Source: Mucidula mucida
Lineage: Eukaryota > Basidiomycota > Agaricomycetes > Agaricales > Physalacriaceae
Assembly: GCA_015501055.1 (NCBI GenBank)
Contig: JADNYV010000060.1
Location: 62,001-126,000, forward strand
Length of the DNA: 64,000 nt
Direction: 5' to 3'
Part shown: positions 45,928 to 57,407 of the stretch, one piece after another
Layout of the letters: each line of letters opens with the position of its first letter
Position numbering within the stretch: position 1 is the first letter of the stretch
Made by a program: the position numbers and the translations under genes
The notes under the pieces: generated by a model
Databases searched by the model: none
What the model was told of the DNA's origin: nothing
Seen by the model: only the letters and a program-made list of their open reading frames with translations

Positions 45928-46430
45928 CTATCAGAATGGTTTAGCCAGCTGATAGATTGCGCCACAAGAAATGAATAAACATCTCACGCGCCTGCACACT
46001 TTAGCCAATCCCCATTTCTGGAGGTAGGCTCAAGGTCGGCCCGCCAATTGACAGCTATGGGTGCTGGCTAAAGCGAGCGGGTGCACAAGATGAAGGTTGA
46101 CGGACCAGCATGCACGTTTACTCGTGATGGCGGCGACTGGGACGACATCAACAACTGCGACGATGGCTCTGGTACGTCTGCTGGAGTGCAGAGCTCGGGC
46201 ACGCGAGATAAAGGTCGATGGACCAGTACACGCGTTTACTGGTGACGGCGGCAACTGGGAAGGAGCAGTCGACATCCGCGGCATAGTGGTGCGTCAAAAT
46301 GCCAATCAAGGCTTCCGGAACTCGCAGAGCACCGTATATATGGTGTTGAACGCGGTACCTTGGACCTAAGGTGTACAAGAAGCGTCAGCGGACATGACTA
46401 CCGAAGCAAGATATACAGAAGGCGTAGGAC
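45928..46430. other. Intergenic, with an imperfect ~49-bp repeat
   Basis: Two ~49-bp related units (46091-46139 and 46209-46258, beginning AAGGT-GA-GGACCAG) lie about 118 bp apart. No convincing gene. Contains the upstream side of the nuclease gene. Confidence 0.4.
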
Positions 46431-46432
46431 CA

Positions 46433-47627
46433 TCATGATCCTGGCCACTGAACGAGATCATCACATAATGATCTCGCCAGCGGAAACGAAAGAAAGAGGA
46501 AGGTATTTACCTTGGCGCTGGTTAAGACTACCTTCCCCGATACAAACCCGATACAAAGATGAGCAGTACCAGAAGCGAAGATGAGGGTCATAGTCTTCGA
46601 GTTGCGAATACGCATCATAACGGCTGCAAAATGCTCTGAGAGATCATCAGGAAATGGTGTAACTATGGGAAGATTAGCCAACTCACAGAGAGATGCGAGG
46701 AGCAGCAAGAAGCTGCTGCTGAGACCGGGAGCCACATGAGTAAGCGCCGTGGTCGCCTTGCCGGCGCGGCGTCATCCTCAGAAAAACCGAGCCTGAAATT
46801 GATGTAACCAGTGTTAGATTAGAATCTGGAGAGAAATTGTTATCAAACAGTCCAAACGAAGAAAGAAAGGTTGAACTTGCCGTCACTGCTACAGACGCGC
46901 AAGAAGGGCGCTGGAAGTTGATGGAGAGCATAACACTGCTCAGAAGAGTCAGATCAACTGCGGCGAAGGCTGCTGGCACGTCTCCTGGAGAGTACGAGTT
47001 GGAGGGTGATGAGGGTCCGGGGAGAGCAGATCGCGCCAGGTATGGGTTCTTGTCGGCAGCGTCAATCGACAAGGGCAATGGCTGCTGGCACGTCTCCTGG
47101 AGAGTACGAGTTGGAGGGTGGTGAGGGTCCGGGGAGAGCAGATCGCGGCGCGCGCCAGGTATGGGTTCTCCGTCGGCAGCGTCAATCCGTGATGGTTCAG
47201 AGGTGGCCCGGCAGATGCGATACTGGAGGCGAATGGCGCCCGCAGTGATGGCACAGTTGGAAATGCACGTGTTTGCTGCTTGAGAGGGTGGCGAGCAGCT
47301 GGCGCAGTCACATATCGCTCTGGTTGTCAAAACCGTTGGGTTCAAGCGAATTCGCTTTTCCAGCGCCGGTTGCCATGATGAAAAACGCGTGCGTCGTCGG
47401 ATGCGGTATGGGAGAAAGCAAGGACGAAGGTTCAAGCTGCTTCTGGCTGGCAGTGGGCCATGATGGCAAGAACGAAGAAAATAAACGTGACAGTAACAAG
47501 CACCTGACTCTGACACGCATTCGCGTCTCCACCAGTCGCGGTCGGATCCGTAGCCACGCTGCGCTGATAAGTGGAATAAGCCATGGTAAGTGGTATAATA
47601 GCTGTTATAACCATCATTATAACTCAA
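46433..47627 (-). CDS. Possible multi-exon membrane protein gene, unresolved
   Basis: Several minus-strand pieces look coding: a hydrophobic segment VLVTVTFIFFVLAIMAHC (~47.5 kb, possibly partly intronic), and from 46735 APGLSSSFLLLLASLCELANLPI followed by KTMTLIFASGTAHLCIGF and a splice donor. I could not join them into one frame. A ~115-bp tandem duplication lies in the middle. Confidence in a functional gene is low. Confidence 0.25.
46971..47190. repeat. Tandem duplication of about 115 bp
   Basis: Two consecutive units begin GCTGCTGGCACGTCTCCTGG (46971 and about 47083) and share over 90% of bases; the second differs by small insertions (GGCGCGC near 47148). Unit length not divisible by three by my count. 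Confidence 0.75.
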
Positions 47628-48059
47628 AATAACAGGGCAGCAAGACGGGCCAGCTCAACATCAGGCTGAAATACGCGACCGCCGTTACAGCTTCCGTCAA
47701 TATATCATTGGATTCGTTACATGTTGCCTCATGCCGTTCTTCTCTTGGCATTCTTTATTGGTGACGTGTGAGGTCAAACACGCAATGTTGTACCGCCAAC
47801 TTGATTAGCAGAAGGCTCAGTATTTTGAGGACATATAGTAGCACCAGTGTGGTGAGCTCAAGCATGCACTCTTGTAGGCACGAAATAAAGGATGTATATT
47901 GAGAAACTGGACAAGATATCAATGTGTGCGAAGGGCTTCTGGCAAACGACTTCAATCTATAGGAAGACCAGTTCAAGGACTCCGCGACGTGACCGACTCA
48001 GCGATAATGTCCGTTTCCAACAAAACGGACATCGAAGTGCGTCATTGCACGCGGTCGTA

Positions 48060-48145
48060 CCAAAATGCATCGTCCCAGCTCGGAATTGAACCGGAGACTT
48101 TCTCTTTCTAAGACAACGCCACCTAAACAGTTACACCATAGCAGC
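48060..48145 (-). other. tRNA-like sequence with Pol III box A and box B (SINE head or tRNA pseudogene)
   Basis: On the minus strand TGGTGTAACTG (48138-48128) fits box A and GGTTCAATTCC (48092-48082) fits box B, 35 nt apart. The acceptor stem, D stem and anticodon arm do not pair properly, so it is not a good functional tRNA. A tRNA-derived SINE would fit, but no tail or target duplication was identified. Confidence 0.35.
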
Positions 48146-48709
48146 TTGCAATTCTCTCACAGAAGTGGTCCTCACTCATGTCTGGATTTCGTGGATCAGC
48201 CCATGTCGGCCGCCCTCGTGTCCGGATTTAAGATCAAATCCAGGGTGGCGAACACTACCAACAATCGGGCGAGGTCTTCCCGATCAACAGTTCCGGCTTG
48301 GTCGCTCCAATTTGGACGGGGAGATCTCTCCAGATCTCTGAGATCTCTGTTTCGACGTGCCGGTATTTTATCCCGTATTTTATCGTGAATAAACCTACTT
48401 ATATGTCTGCCATTCAACAACATCATCAATCTCGGTATTCCTCGGGACGCCCCAGCAATAATAATCGATTTCGAGTCTCAGGCTCGTCGTCCCCGCGTTC
48501 TGGAGACTCCGCCGGCATGGGCGGACAAGGTTTCCCCGGTCAGCCCAGTCGTACGCATACCAAATGCATCAGGGAAATATCCCAGGCCAGGGCAAGTCAG
48601 TGACGAGTTCTCTCAAATGGGCATCATCATTGCCGAACCGCACATGTATTTCATTTGAGATCATCGGAGACGGAGATCGCACCAGCCATCTGTACATTGA
48701 CTCCATGCT

Positions 48710-49592
48710 TCAATAACGAAGAGAGCAAACGTACCAGTGATCAAGAGCATGCCATGTCGTCATAACATTCCCTATATCTGCCGCCACCAACTCAATGACT
48801 CCTTCCTTTGGCCTATTGGTTCCAAATTCGCCCGCCCAGAACTCCAATCGATCTTGGGCGACAGGGCTTGCCCCATGAACAATTTCGTGTAGGTATGCAA
48901 CTGCGTCACCCAAATCGTACTCTTTGGCCTTACTGACTGTTCCCAGCCTATCCATCTTGGCGAGCAAAGCGTAGCGCCACGGCGCAGCGTAGACCGTTAA
49001 ACCATTTCGATCAAAAATGATGACATTCTGCTGCCGTGCCTCTTCGTATAATTTTTTAATCAAAGGTTCCTAACAATTAACTGAGGATGGAAGCCGCCGA
49101 GGAATCAGTTAGAAATACCTCAATGAAAGCAGCAGTATGATTGTTCAACCAATCTTCTTCAAGGAGGTCGGGGGAGTCGCCTACGACTTCTCGCGCCATG
49201 CGAATCAATGCGCGAATCTCCTTCCTGTCTTTTTTGGTATAGTAGAACAAGTCCACATCGCTCGTTGTCGCGCGATTCTTCAGATAGATTGTATTGACTG
49301 CGCCGCCCACAGCCACCACCGAGATCTTGGTTCCGACCTGCTCCAACTTCTTTGCAACGAGTGATAACCCTAGGGTGTCTGATAATGCTGATTGCCCTTC
49401 CCTCTTGAAGTCATCGGAGCGAAGCGAGAGATGCAGGCTGTCAGCGGAGAGCTCCATCAAGTCATTGATGTCGTTGGATTGCGCGCCACTGTCATCTTTC
49501 TTCAATGCAACTCCGGATTGGAGTGCAGTGAGTTGCGATCGAAATCTGATTTCTTCAGATTCCGAGTCAGTGGCTGAAAGGCGATTTCCCAT
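48710..49592 (-). CDS. Nucleotidyltransferase-fold protein
   Basis: Exons 49592-49119 and 49069-48710; 277 codons (or a few fewer with another 3' splice). Residues ~95-125 read VVAVGGAVNTIYLKNRATTSDVDLFYY: the GG followed by D-x-D is the active-site pattern of the nucleotidyltransferase fold (metal-binding Asp pair). A third acidic residue could lie in FIEE or VIIFD of the second part. The family covers enzymes that move nucleotides to RNA, proteins or antibiotics; target unknown. The N-terminus (residues 1-60) is polar and acidic, without targeting signal. Confidence 0.6.
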
Positions 49593-49599
49593 ATTGAAA

Positions 49600-50200
49600 G
49601 GAAGTTTGGGATGCAGGAGGTGATCTGGGCCACGCGATCACGGCCTGCCGATGCTGTCTGTTGTCGGATCACCCTTGGCATTGTAATCGAACCTTTAACT
49701 CGCTTCCAAGACGCCTTTTTTTATTCCAATTAAGTATACTGTACTGTAACGAATTCAAAGCGGTTGAACAGGACACTGAATTCAGACAACAGTAAGCTGT
49801 CATTGTACGCGGAGAGTCAGCAAAAGACGTTCCCTGTCCCAAGGAAACTCTCAAGTTTGTGTACAACGAGGACGGTGAAGCCCGTTGAAAAAGCTGTTCA
49901 GGTGTGTCCAGGTATTGACGGAATTGATGAGGCGATGGTAAAACCTCCGTCAGTGGTCACTGCTTGGATAAAAACGCAAATGTACTCACCATCATGCCAG
50001 AAATAATGGTCAGTCATTCACGCAATTCCCTCACGGTTAGTGGCAAATCCTGAGGAAACCACAGCGGCGCCCTCGGCTTGTAGGCTGCTATTGGTGCTTG
50101 CTGATCAAACATACAAATGAGATAAAATCAATTTTATTGCTTTACTTGTACGCAATGTATTGGAATGTGCTACTAAACGAAAGACAGTCTCTATCCCCTA
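49600..50200. other. Intergenic, no gene seen
   Basis: About 600 bp upstream of the nucleotidyltransferase-like gene, reaching to the GH1 pseudogene. No supported feature. Confidence 0.4.
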
Positions 50201-50279
50201 CATTCTACCGGCAAGACAACATAATGGCACCGTGCAAGAGAAATGCAGACATGAGACTCAGAGGTGTTCGTAGATTGCC

Positions 50280-51420
50280 ACACTCTTGACTTGCATACAG
50301 GAGTGGCGTCGACCTTATCAGCCTGAAGATACGCAGACAGGTATTCCACGATTTGCTCGTTCGAGCGACATCTTCCTTAATGCGAAACAGATCCGTCAAG
50401 TCTCCCTCATTCGGCTCCGTGAACCCATATCCGGAAACGTACTACCGAATTTCGGCTTTCAGTAACTCCAGAATGGGGGAAAACACGCACAATCTTACTC
50501 GACGGCCATCGAGAATGCACTTCCGCCATAAAAGGACGAAAAATCACCGGTGTACCCTGTAAACGGGATGGGTCAGCAGAGACCCCGGCCCCAGCCATAC
50601 CCCGAGTCATAGGGCACCACTTCAGTGTTCGCCACACATGCATCAATGCCCTCCTCAGGCGCACGGACATATTGCACGCACTAAGATCAATAGCTAACAA
50701 GTCGGCCGACCCCCAATATGTCAGCAGACTCTTCCTCCGTGAAGCGAGGGAGGATTGATTCCGGGAGGTATCTTTCGAGATTTGCGGCCAGTCACCAGAA
50801 GTTGTGTAGACCGGGGTCGGAGAAAATGCCAATTTGTAACGCAGCGTGTCGCTCGACGGCAAGGGCGTCCTCTGTCGTGTGAGTTCTCCAAGGTATGCCC
50901 TTGGAATTAGCTGTGGCTGTGGCCTTCCGTCAAGAAGGAAAGAATGTATGTATACATGAAGTTGACGCGATCTCGCCAGAAATATTCATGGCACGGAAAG
51001 CTGAGAAAATTATGAAATGGAAGTTGAATCGCAAAATTGCGAAGCGAAAGCCTTACCTTTAACGGCTCCAGCATGGGCTTTCACTGTTCGGACATTAGAC
51101 AAAAAATCTGGAAGATGATGTGATTTCCGTACGAAGATTATAAGCACACTGGAAGGGAGCGGAGGTGGCATTGACACCCGGAGCAAATACACCATCTACA
51201 ATTCCGTTCAGGACGACTCATAGCTAAATTTGATAGAATAGGTACGACGTACTAAACGCGGTCCCGAGCATTGCTCCACAGAAGACATTGGGTTCGTTGA
51301 AGGTGTACCTTACACTCTGAGCTACACTGGAGGGTGAACATACAAAGTGTGTACACACCATGTTTTGACGCATCCGTTGTACGCCTTGAAAACGGCAACC
51401 GCGTAGCTTGTACAACTTTT
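50280..51420 (-). pseudogene. Broken inverted copy of the GH1 beta-glucosidase gene
   Basis: Minus strand matches 6.9-7.95 kb of the GH1 gene: [17 protein letters not shown] (51.3 kb), [17 protein letters not shown] (50.9 kb), VYTTSGDWPQI, ILGSADLLAID, VIFRPFMAEVHSRWPSSKI and [13 protein letters not shown] (50.36 kb). The 5' third and 3' end are absent, introns are partly kept, and several frames are broken; the donor GTAC after ARTS is changed to GCAA. It keeps the base that the other copy lacks near PWRT. It is a DNA-level, not retro-, copy. Confidence 0.88.
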
Positions 51421-51579
51421 AGGAGGATAGATGAGAGAATGTTCGAGCTGCACGAACAAAGTCCCGCTCTTCAACATCCACATTTAACTCGCCTGGCTCG
51501 TCGTTCGGAGGGGGCGCATATATTGGTGGCCTACTATTCTTGTTCATCGTGCTGTCGCTCCAATTAGAAGGAGATTTTA

Positions 51580-51849
51580 GTTCAAGTTGAGCGTTCTTTT
51601 GGAGCGGGCCCGAAGCGGACGAAGCGGAACAAGATAAGAATGACAGACTCGGCATGATTGAGATGTTTTCTGAGGCGTCGAAGCAAGACTTTGCTTCAAA
51701 AGGAGACCACAAGGACAATCAAACGTAACCAAGTCTCTTGCCAATTCGATAAGCCGTGCCCTCTCGTTCGCAGGCCCGGAAAACTCCATGTAGAAAGACG
51801 CCGCGTAGTTACGGAGGGAGATTTGCGAGATGTTGTCGTCGTGCTTCAA
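51580..51849 (-). other. Gene fragment of unknown origin abutting a hairpin
   Basis: Reads YMEFSGPANERARLIELARD in a clean frame then ends at the hairpin 51680-51697. The composition looks like a conserved protein but no start, end or partner exon was found. Probably a captured fragment like the one at 39.1 kb. Confidence 0.3.
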
Positions 51850-51903
51850 AATGCTTTCCGATTGCTCGTAACACAGGAAAAAGCCAAATCTATTGTCTTT
51901 GCT

Positions 51904-52208
51904 CTAGTGCGCGGCCAGCTCCTTCTCCTTTGCGATCTGCGCGGCGTACGGGTTTTTAGGGTCCGTAGCGTACTGGGGAGCTAAACGAACATTGTCAGTG
52001 TATAATTCGACAACGAGGTGTACACACGCACATCGGACAGCCTTGTCCTGAATGACCGATACACCGTATATGGTGATAAGTCCCGCCGCCATGAATGGCC
52101 ACAAGGGCTTGAAGACCTGTTGGTTGACATGGTCAGTTCCAGGTCCGTGCTAGCATTTCACAGGCGACTTGCGGGTGTGGGCCATTTACGAAGTCCAAGG
52201 AAGGCCAT
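51904..52208 (-). CDS. ATP18: Mitochondrial F1Fo-ATP synthase subunit j
   Basis: Exons 52208-52173, 52116-52032, 51980-51904; 65 codons. Spliced protein begins MAFLGLRKWPTPVFKPLWPF, then a single membrane helix (MAAGLITIYGVSVI), and ends SPQYATDPKNPYAAQIAKEK. Length and the RKxPTP...PLWPF pattern match fungal subunit j, a small inner-membrane Fo subunit involved in dimer assembly. The first intron (52172-52117) is GC-AG with the consensus donor GCAAGT; using it is the only way to join PTP to VFKPLWPF. Divergent from VPS11. Confidence 0.9.
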
Positions 52209-52355
52209 TGTCTGGAATGAATGCGTTAATTGAGGAGCAGATGAGGAAAACGAAGGGCGCACTGTGATGATGAGAGTCGGTGCTGGGAGGACTCGGAAAG
52301 GACCGCGGTTGGCAGCCTGGAGAAACCCTAACCCTAGGTCGGACAACTCTCTACC
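52209..52355. promoter_or_regulatory. 147-bp divergent promoter of ATP18 and VPS11 with telo-box-like element
   Basis: The two start codons are 147 bp apart. AAACCCTAACCCTAGG at 52323-52338 contains AAACCCTAA, the telo-box known from promoters of growth-related genes, lying about 20 bp before the VPS11 ATG. It may also be a short interstitial TTAGGG-type telomere repeat. Function not shown. Confidence 0.55.
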
Positions 52356-55300
52356 ATGAGCACTGGCGTATCAGCACCTGGAGTCAGGAATTTACAGCGT
52401 TTTCAAGCTCTACACTGATCCGAGTTACAGTTTAGGTCTTTGACCTTTTTCGAGGAACAGGTCATCAAGGACGTCCACGATCTCGAGAGCACCCCGGATA
52501 TCTTCAAGGTGCGCAACGCATACATTACAATTCTAACCTAATATTCCACATAGGCTACACCGGAAATATCGACTATCGCGACATGCTCTTCTGGCGTACT
52601 CGTTGCGGACATTCATGGCAGCATACATCTGCTCAACAAGGACTTTGAATCCATAAACAGCTGGGTAGCCCATGTCGGAGGCCGCGTCACGCATATGGCG
52701 GAGCGACGGCGCGTTCTAGTGACGCTTGGTGTATGTATCACTCGTATTTGGCTTTAGTTGAAGGAGTAACATTCAAACAGGAAGAAGACGCGGTCAGCTC
52801 GCCATTACTCAAGATCTGGGACCTCGAATCATTCGACAAGCGAACCGGCGCGCCTCGTCTTTTGCGTTCCGCCAAAGTGCAGCTCGGCAACCGGCCACAT
52901 CCTATTTCCACCCTTGCTCTCTCTGCCAATCTCTCCTACCTTGCCATCGGTCTAGGAGATGGCACCGTCTTGCTCTACAGGCATCTCGACCAGTCCCTCG
53001 CATCCTCCTCATCCTTGACTTCCCTACCCAAACCCCGCACAGTACACGAATCACCGACTGAGCCTATCACAGGCCTTGGTTTCCGCCAAGTCACCGAAGA
53101 CAGTCCCCACGTCTTTCTCTTTATTCTTACTGTCAACCACGTCCTCTCCTACCAGACCTCTGGCCGCGGCGCCGCTTCCGCCACGGTCATAGACGAAATC
53201 GGCGCGGGCCTCGGCTGCGCAACTATGGACCAGCATGCCAAAGATCTCATCGTCGCTCGGGACGAGGCTATATATGCGTGTAGCCCCGAGGGCCGAGGGA
53301 CGTGCTGGGCGGTCGAGGGCCACAAGTCGGCTATCCATACGCACCAGAATTATTTGATCATCGTGTCGCCTCCCATTATCCCTACGGGAAGCCATCCCTC
53401 GGCAACTGTCCGCCATTTCTCTAATGCGGCACACAATGCTAGCGATACCGATGCGTCAAAGGTGACAGTCTTTGACCCGGATAATAAGATTACTGCATAC
53501 TCTGCCATGTTCAGTCAAGGCGCCAGACAGGTTATATCGGCTTGGGGGAATATATACGTTCTTACCAACGACGGCGTGGTACGCGAGCAACTGTTTCCCA
53601 TTCTTCGTTGTGCTAATTTTCCTTCAGCTCAAGGCCCTCGTCGAGAAATCGACATCAGTGAAGCTTGACATGCTCTACAGCCGATCATTACTTCCCTTAG
53701 CTCTCAACTTGGCTAAAACTCAAGGACTCGACGAGGCCAGCGTCGCTGATATCCATCAGCATTACGGAAACCAACTTTACGCCAAAGGTGACTACGATGC
53801 TGCTATGCAACAATTCGTCCAAACCATTGGTCATCTACAGCCAAGTTATGTGATTCGAAAGGTGTGCAGGCAGTTTGTGCATAATATGCCTACTGACAAA
53901 GTCTTCTTTAGTTCCTTGACGCGCAGCGGATACACAACCTCGTTACTTATCTACAGGAACTGCACTCCCTTGGCCTCGCCAACGCCGACCATACCACTCT
54001 CTTATTGAACACGTACACCAAGTTGAAAGACGTGTCACGTCTAGACAGTTTCATCAAGACCGAATCGCGGCGGAACTCTTCGAATTCGGACGAGTTGCCG
54101 TTCGATTTGGACACAGCGATCAGAGTGTGTCGGCAGGCGGGGTACTTTGAACATGCATCGTATCTTGCGAAGAAGTATGAGAGACATGAAGACTATTTGC
54201 GCATACAGATCGAAGATGCCGAAAATTATAAGGATGCTCTCACATATCTTCGTAAACTGGGACCTGATGCGGTACGTTTGCTCCTCCAGATTGAATATCA
54301 TACTTACACATCTAAAGACAGAGAGCAATCTCGCACGTTATGGGCGCGCGATGCTTGCCAATCTTCCTGTCGAAACGACCCAACTGCTCATCGATCTATG
54401 TACCATGTCGGCTAGCGGGACGCTCGCACCAGAGCCCGAGGATGTGCCTCCGGCTGTCACTCGCGCAAACACCGCGGGCCCTTCTTACCTCTCATACCTC
54501 GCTTTGAACAGGAACTCTATTGCTGCGGAGATTCCCATCCCGCCCTCGCCATCCATCAAGACCGTCAAGCTGACCGATCCAGTATCTCGCAGAGGCTCCC
54601 TACACGAAGTCTCTCGACCGTCCACCCCTCCACCGGCTATTCCTCCTCCACCCAAGCCCGTCAAACGTCTGTCGCCGCGCCTGTACTTTGCCCATTTTGT
54701 TGATCACATGGACCAGTTCGTGTTGTTCTTGGAGACGGTGGCGCGGCGGCGGTGGGGCCAGACTGTGAGCGCTGATCCCAGCTCGCCCGTCGAGCCCCCA
54801 CTGGAGCCGCCTGCGGACGCGCAGGCAGATCGAGAGGACCAGGTTGCGGTGTGGAATACGCTGCTGGAGCTGTATCTGACTCTGGGCGACGATGATGTAG
54901 AGGCGAAGAAGAACCGGGAGAAGGGCATGAGAGTGCTGCAGAGTCCGACGATCCCCTACGACCCGACGCATGCGCTGATATTGTGCTCTACGAGAGGCTA
55001 TACGGAGGGCCTGGTGTTGTTGTGGGAGCACATGGGCATGTACGAGGATGTGCTGCGGTTTTGGATGGACAAGGATAAGGAGGGGGACCGCGAGGCGTCG
55101 AAGGAGGTGGTGCGGCAGCTCAAGGCGTACGGTGGTGCGCATCCGCATTTATACCCGTTGGTGTTGAGGTTTTTGACGTCGTCGGGGGAGCTGCTGGGGA
55201 GGCATCAGCAGGATGTGAGGGACGTGTTGGAGCATATTAATAATGAGAGCATTATGCCGCCGTTGGGGGTTATACAGGTGTTGAGCCGGAACGGGGTGGC

Positions 55301-55855
55301 TAGTGTGGGGCTGGTGAAGGAGTGGATGATGACGCGGATCAAGGAGGCGAGGGATGAGATTCAGGCTGTGAGTTGGAGATTTCTTTTGGGTTTCGTGGTA
55401 TTGACACCAGGGTTTTAATTTAGGACCAGGAATGGACGGCTTCGTATAGGATGGAGACGGCTGCGAAGCTTCGGCAGGTCGAGGAGCTGTCGGATCCCGA
55501 GCATCCGCGGGTGTTCCATGTTACGCGGTGCACGTCGTGTGGCGGACAGCTTGATCTCCCGAGTGTGCACTTCATGTGTAATCACAGTTATCATCAGCGG
55601 TATGCTCTTTCTCTCTCTTTATTCAATCATCGTACTGATAATGGGAAAAGGTGCCTGCCGGACAACGAGCCGGAGTGCCCGAATTGTGCGCGCGAATATG
55701 GGATGATTCGGGAGATTCGGAGGAATAATGAGAGGCTGGCGGATCAGCATGAGGTGTTTTTGGAGGAGGTGAGGGAGGATGGGTTTAAGGCTGTGGCGGA
55801 GGGGTTTGGGCGGGGTGCGTTGAATTGGGCGAGGGTGGAGGAGGTTTCTGTGTAG
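52356..55855 (+). CDS. VPS11: Vps11, core subunit of HOPS/CORVET tethering complexes
   Basis: Nine exons: 52356-52382, 52431-52508, 52554-52730, 52781-53578, 53628-53861, 53912-54271, 54318-55367, 55424-55599, 55651-55855; 1034 codons, all phases match. The N-terminal half is a beta-propeller (ADIHGSIHLLNKDFESINSW, KIWDLESFDKRTGAP, LAIGLGDGTVLLYRHLD). The middle is alpha-solenoid with clathrin-like repeats (ASVADIHQHYGNQLYAKGDY, AGYFEHASYLAKKYERHEDY). The C-terminus has a RING-type zinc finger: [26 protein letters not shown]...CPNC. It functions at endosomes and vacuole to tether membranes. A Pro-rich insertion (residues ~390-450) is disordered. The first, 27-bp exon is the least certain. Confidence 0.96.
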
Positions 55856-56584
55856 CGAGTGTACGTGGACTAGTTGGTTTTCAGATCTTGTATGTTTCTT
55901 CCTTACTGATTATGGAAGTCACACTGTCGGTGGACAAGAACTAGCGATGAAGAGCGCCATGCCACACGACGTGGCGCATGCGTCAAATGACACAACACCA
56001 AAAATCGTTGTATGGGCCCTTGTACTGTAATTTTTGGACACCAGAGTTGCCTAGCGTCATATCCCTACCAGCACGGTGTGCCTCGCCACTTTCGCTCGGA
56101 TTATCGCATCCCGCAATTCACTTTATAATTCCGATACCTCTGATATTGGCATAACACTTCACCGTTGTGCATGCAGCATCACTCCAGTACATACTCCAGG
56201 GATCGACATGTAGCCCGCGATTATATTTGGGTCATCGCGGTACAGACACCAACTCAACCCCGACTCCTTACATTCTCCCCGTCATCATGGCGAACCTTAA
56301 CGCCGTTGCTATCCCAGACATTTACAAACATTTGTATATACATATACATGTATAATAAGTACCAGATTGTACTCCAAGTACTTTGTCTTCCAGTAATTCC
56401 TTCTTGCACGCTTGACAAGCTGTTTAGCTGTTCAACATCAATCAGAGTGTTAATGCGAAGCCAAGCCTAGAGTGTTGATTAATGCAGCGGCCTGAACCAA
56501 ACAGGAGGAGTACGACTCAGTCTACTTTCAACACAAGTTCGACTTGATTGGGCCGCACTCACCAAGCATCTGCATCCTACACTC
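55856..56584. other. Intergenic with a small TA-rich patch
   Basis: About 730 bp after VPS11. TATATACATATACATGTAT at 56335-56353 is simple sequence. No supported gene. Confidence 0.45.
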
Positions 56585-57288
56585 ATGTCAGTGATGTCTC
56601 ACCATTGGCCTTCACCCAACGCGTCGTATTGTAGACTGTCTGGGAACGACTGCCATTGGCCTAGTGGAGATTTCTACGGCGCGGAGACTATCATCTCTGC
56701 TCATGGCGTACTCAATAATCCAACGCGACGTGCGGATAGTCCAGTATTCACCTTACCCCGGCGCAAGAAATTGGAGAAGTGCTTAGCTGAGTGAGCACTT
56801 ACTACTACTCCTTTAATGGTTGACGAGGCCTGAAGCATGAGGTCCCGTCTTCTAGCGCAGAAAAGGCCGTAGTCCAAATGTCAAAGTCCGAGTTCGAGCC
56901 TGGGGGACTCCAACAGTTCTTCAAAGATCTGGTGTTCAGACGGAAAGTGTCCGTCCTTCGAGACGCTAACGACTCGTATGCTAGGGCCCTTTCTTGGGGG
57001 GGGGGCGGAACATATCTCTATCGCGGGGAAGAGCCAGGTGTACGGGTTCCCCGCGGCCCGTGCATCGATCCTTTCCATCGCAAGCGAGAGGCTTCCTGTC
57101 GGTGTGGTATCATGAGGGACAATTCCGATGGAGGAGCTGTAAAATACTATAGGATCGTCGCCCCAAGAAGAGATCCGGGGCGCCAGTTCCCTGTATGTGG
57201 CGAGGGTTGTTTGATGCCTCGTGATTGGGCTGTGAAGATGGTGAAGGAGAGGGTCTTTGAACTGCGCGCTTGGCCAATTTCAATTTGA
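56585..57288 (+). CDS. Copy C of the CGEGC small-protein family
   Basis: Exons 56585-56790 and 56856-57288; 212 codons, intact. MSHHWPSPNASY, CHWPSGDFYGAETIISAHGV, LPRRKKLEKCLAD|AEKAVVQM, a variable basic middle with a glycine run from a poly-G tract at ~56996, then GVRVPRGPCIDPFHRKREASCRCGIM and VCGEGCLMPRDWAVKMV. One of the family cysteines (the first of the CxxC) is Arg here. Soluble; no signal peptide. Family unknown to me. Confidence 0.68.
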
Positions 57289-57407
57289 GCTAGTTAGACC
57301 AGAGTTAGCTACTCAGTAGCCGGCGGCAGGCATAGATATATTGGGTAACTTATGTAATAAGCCCAATCGCCCCGAATCAACCCCAACTACCTTCTTAATC
57401 TCCCGTC

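Noticed and set aside
46683..47627. A single 314-codon minus-strand frame
   Set aside because: It reads through a tandem duplication and likely introns, has erratic composition, and its most gene-like pieces lie in other frames.
52325..52336. True telomere or chromosome end
   Set aside because: Only two repeat units, inside a promoter between two intact genes.
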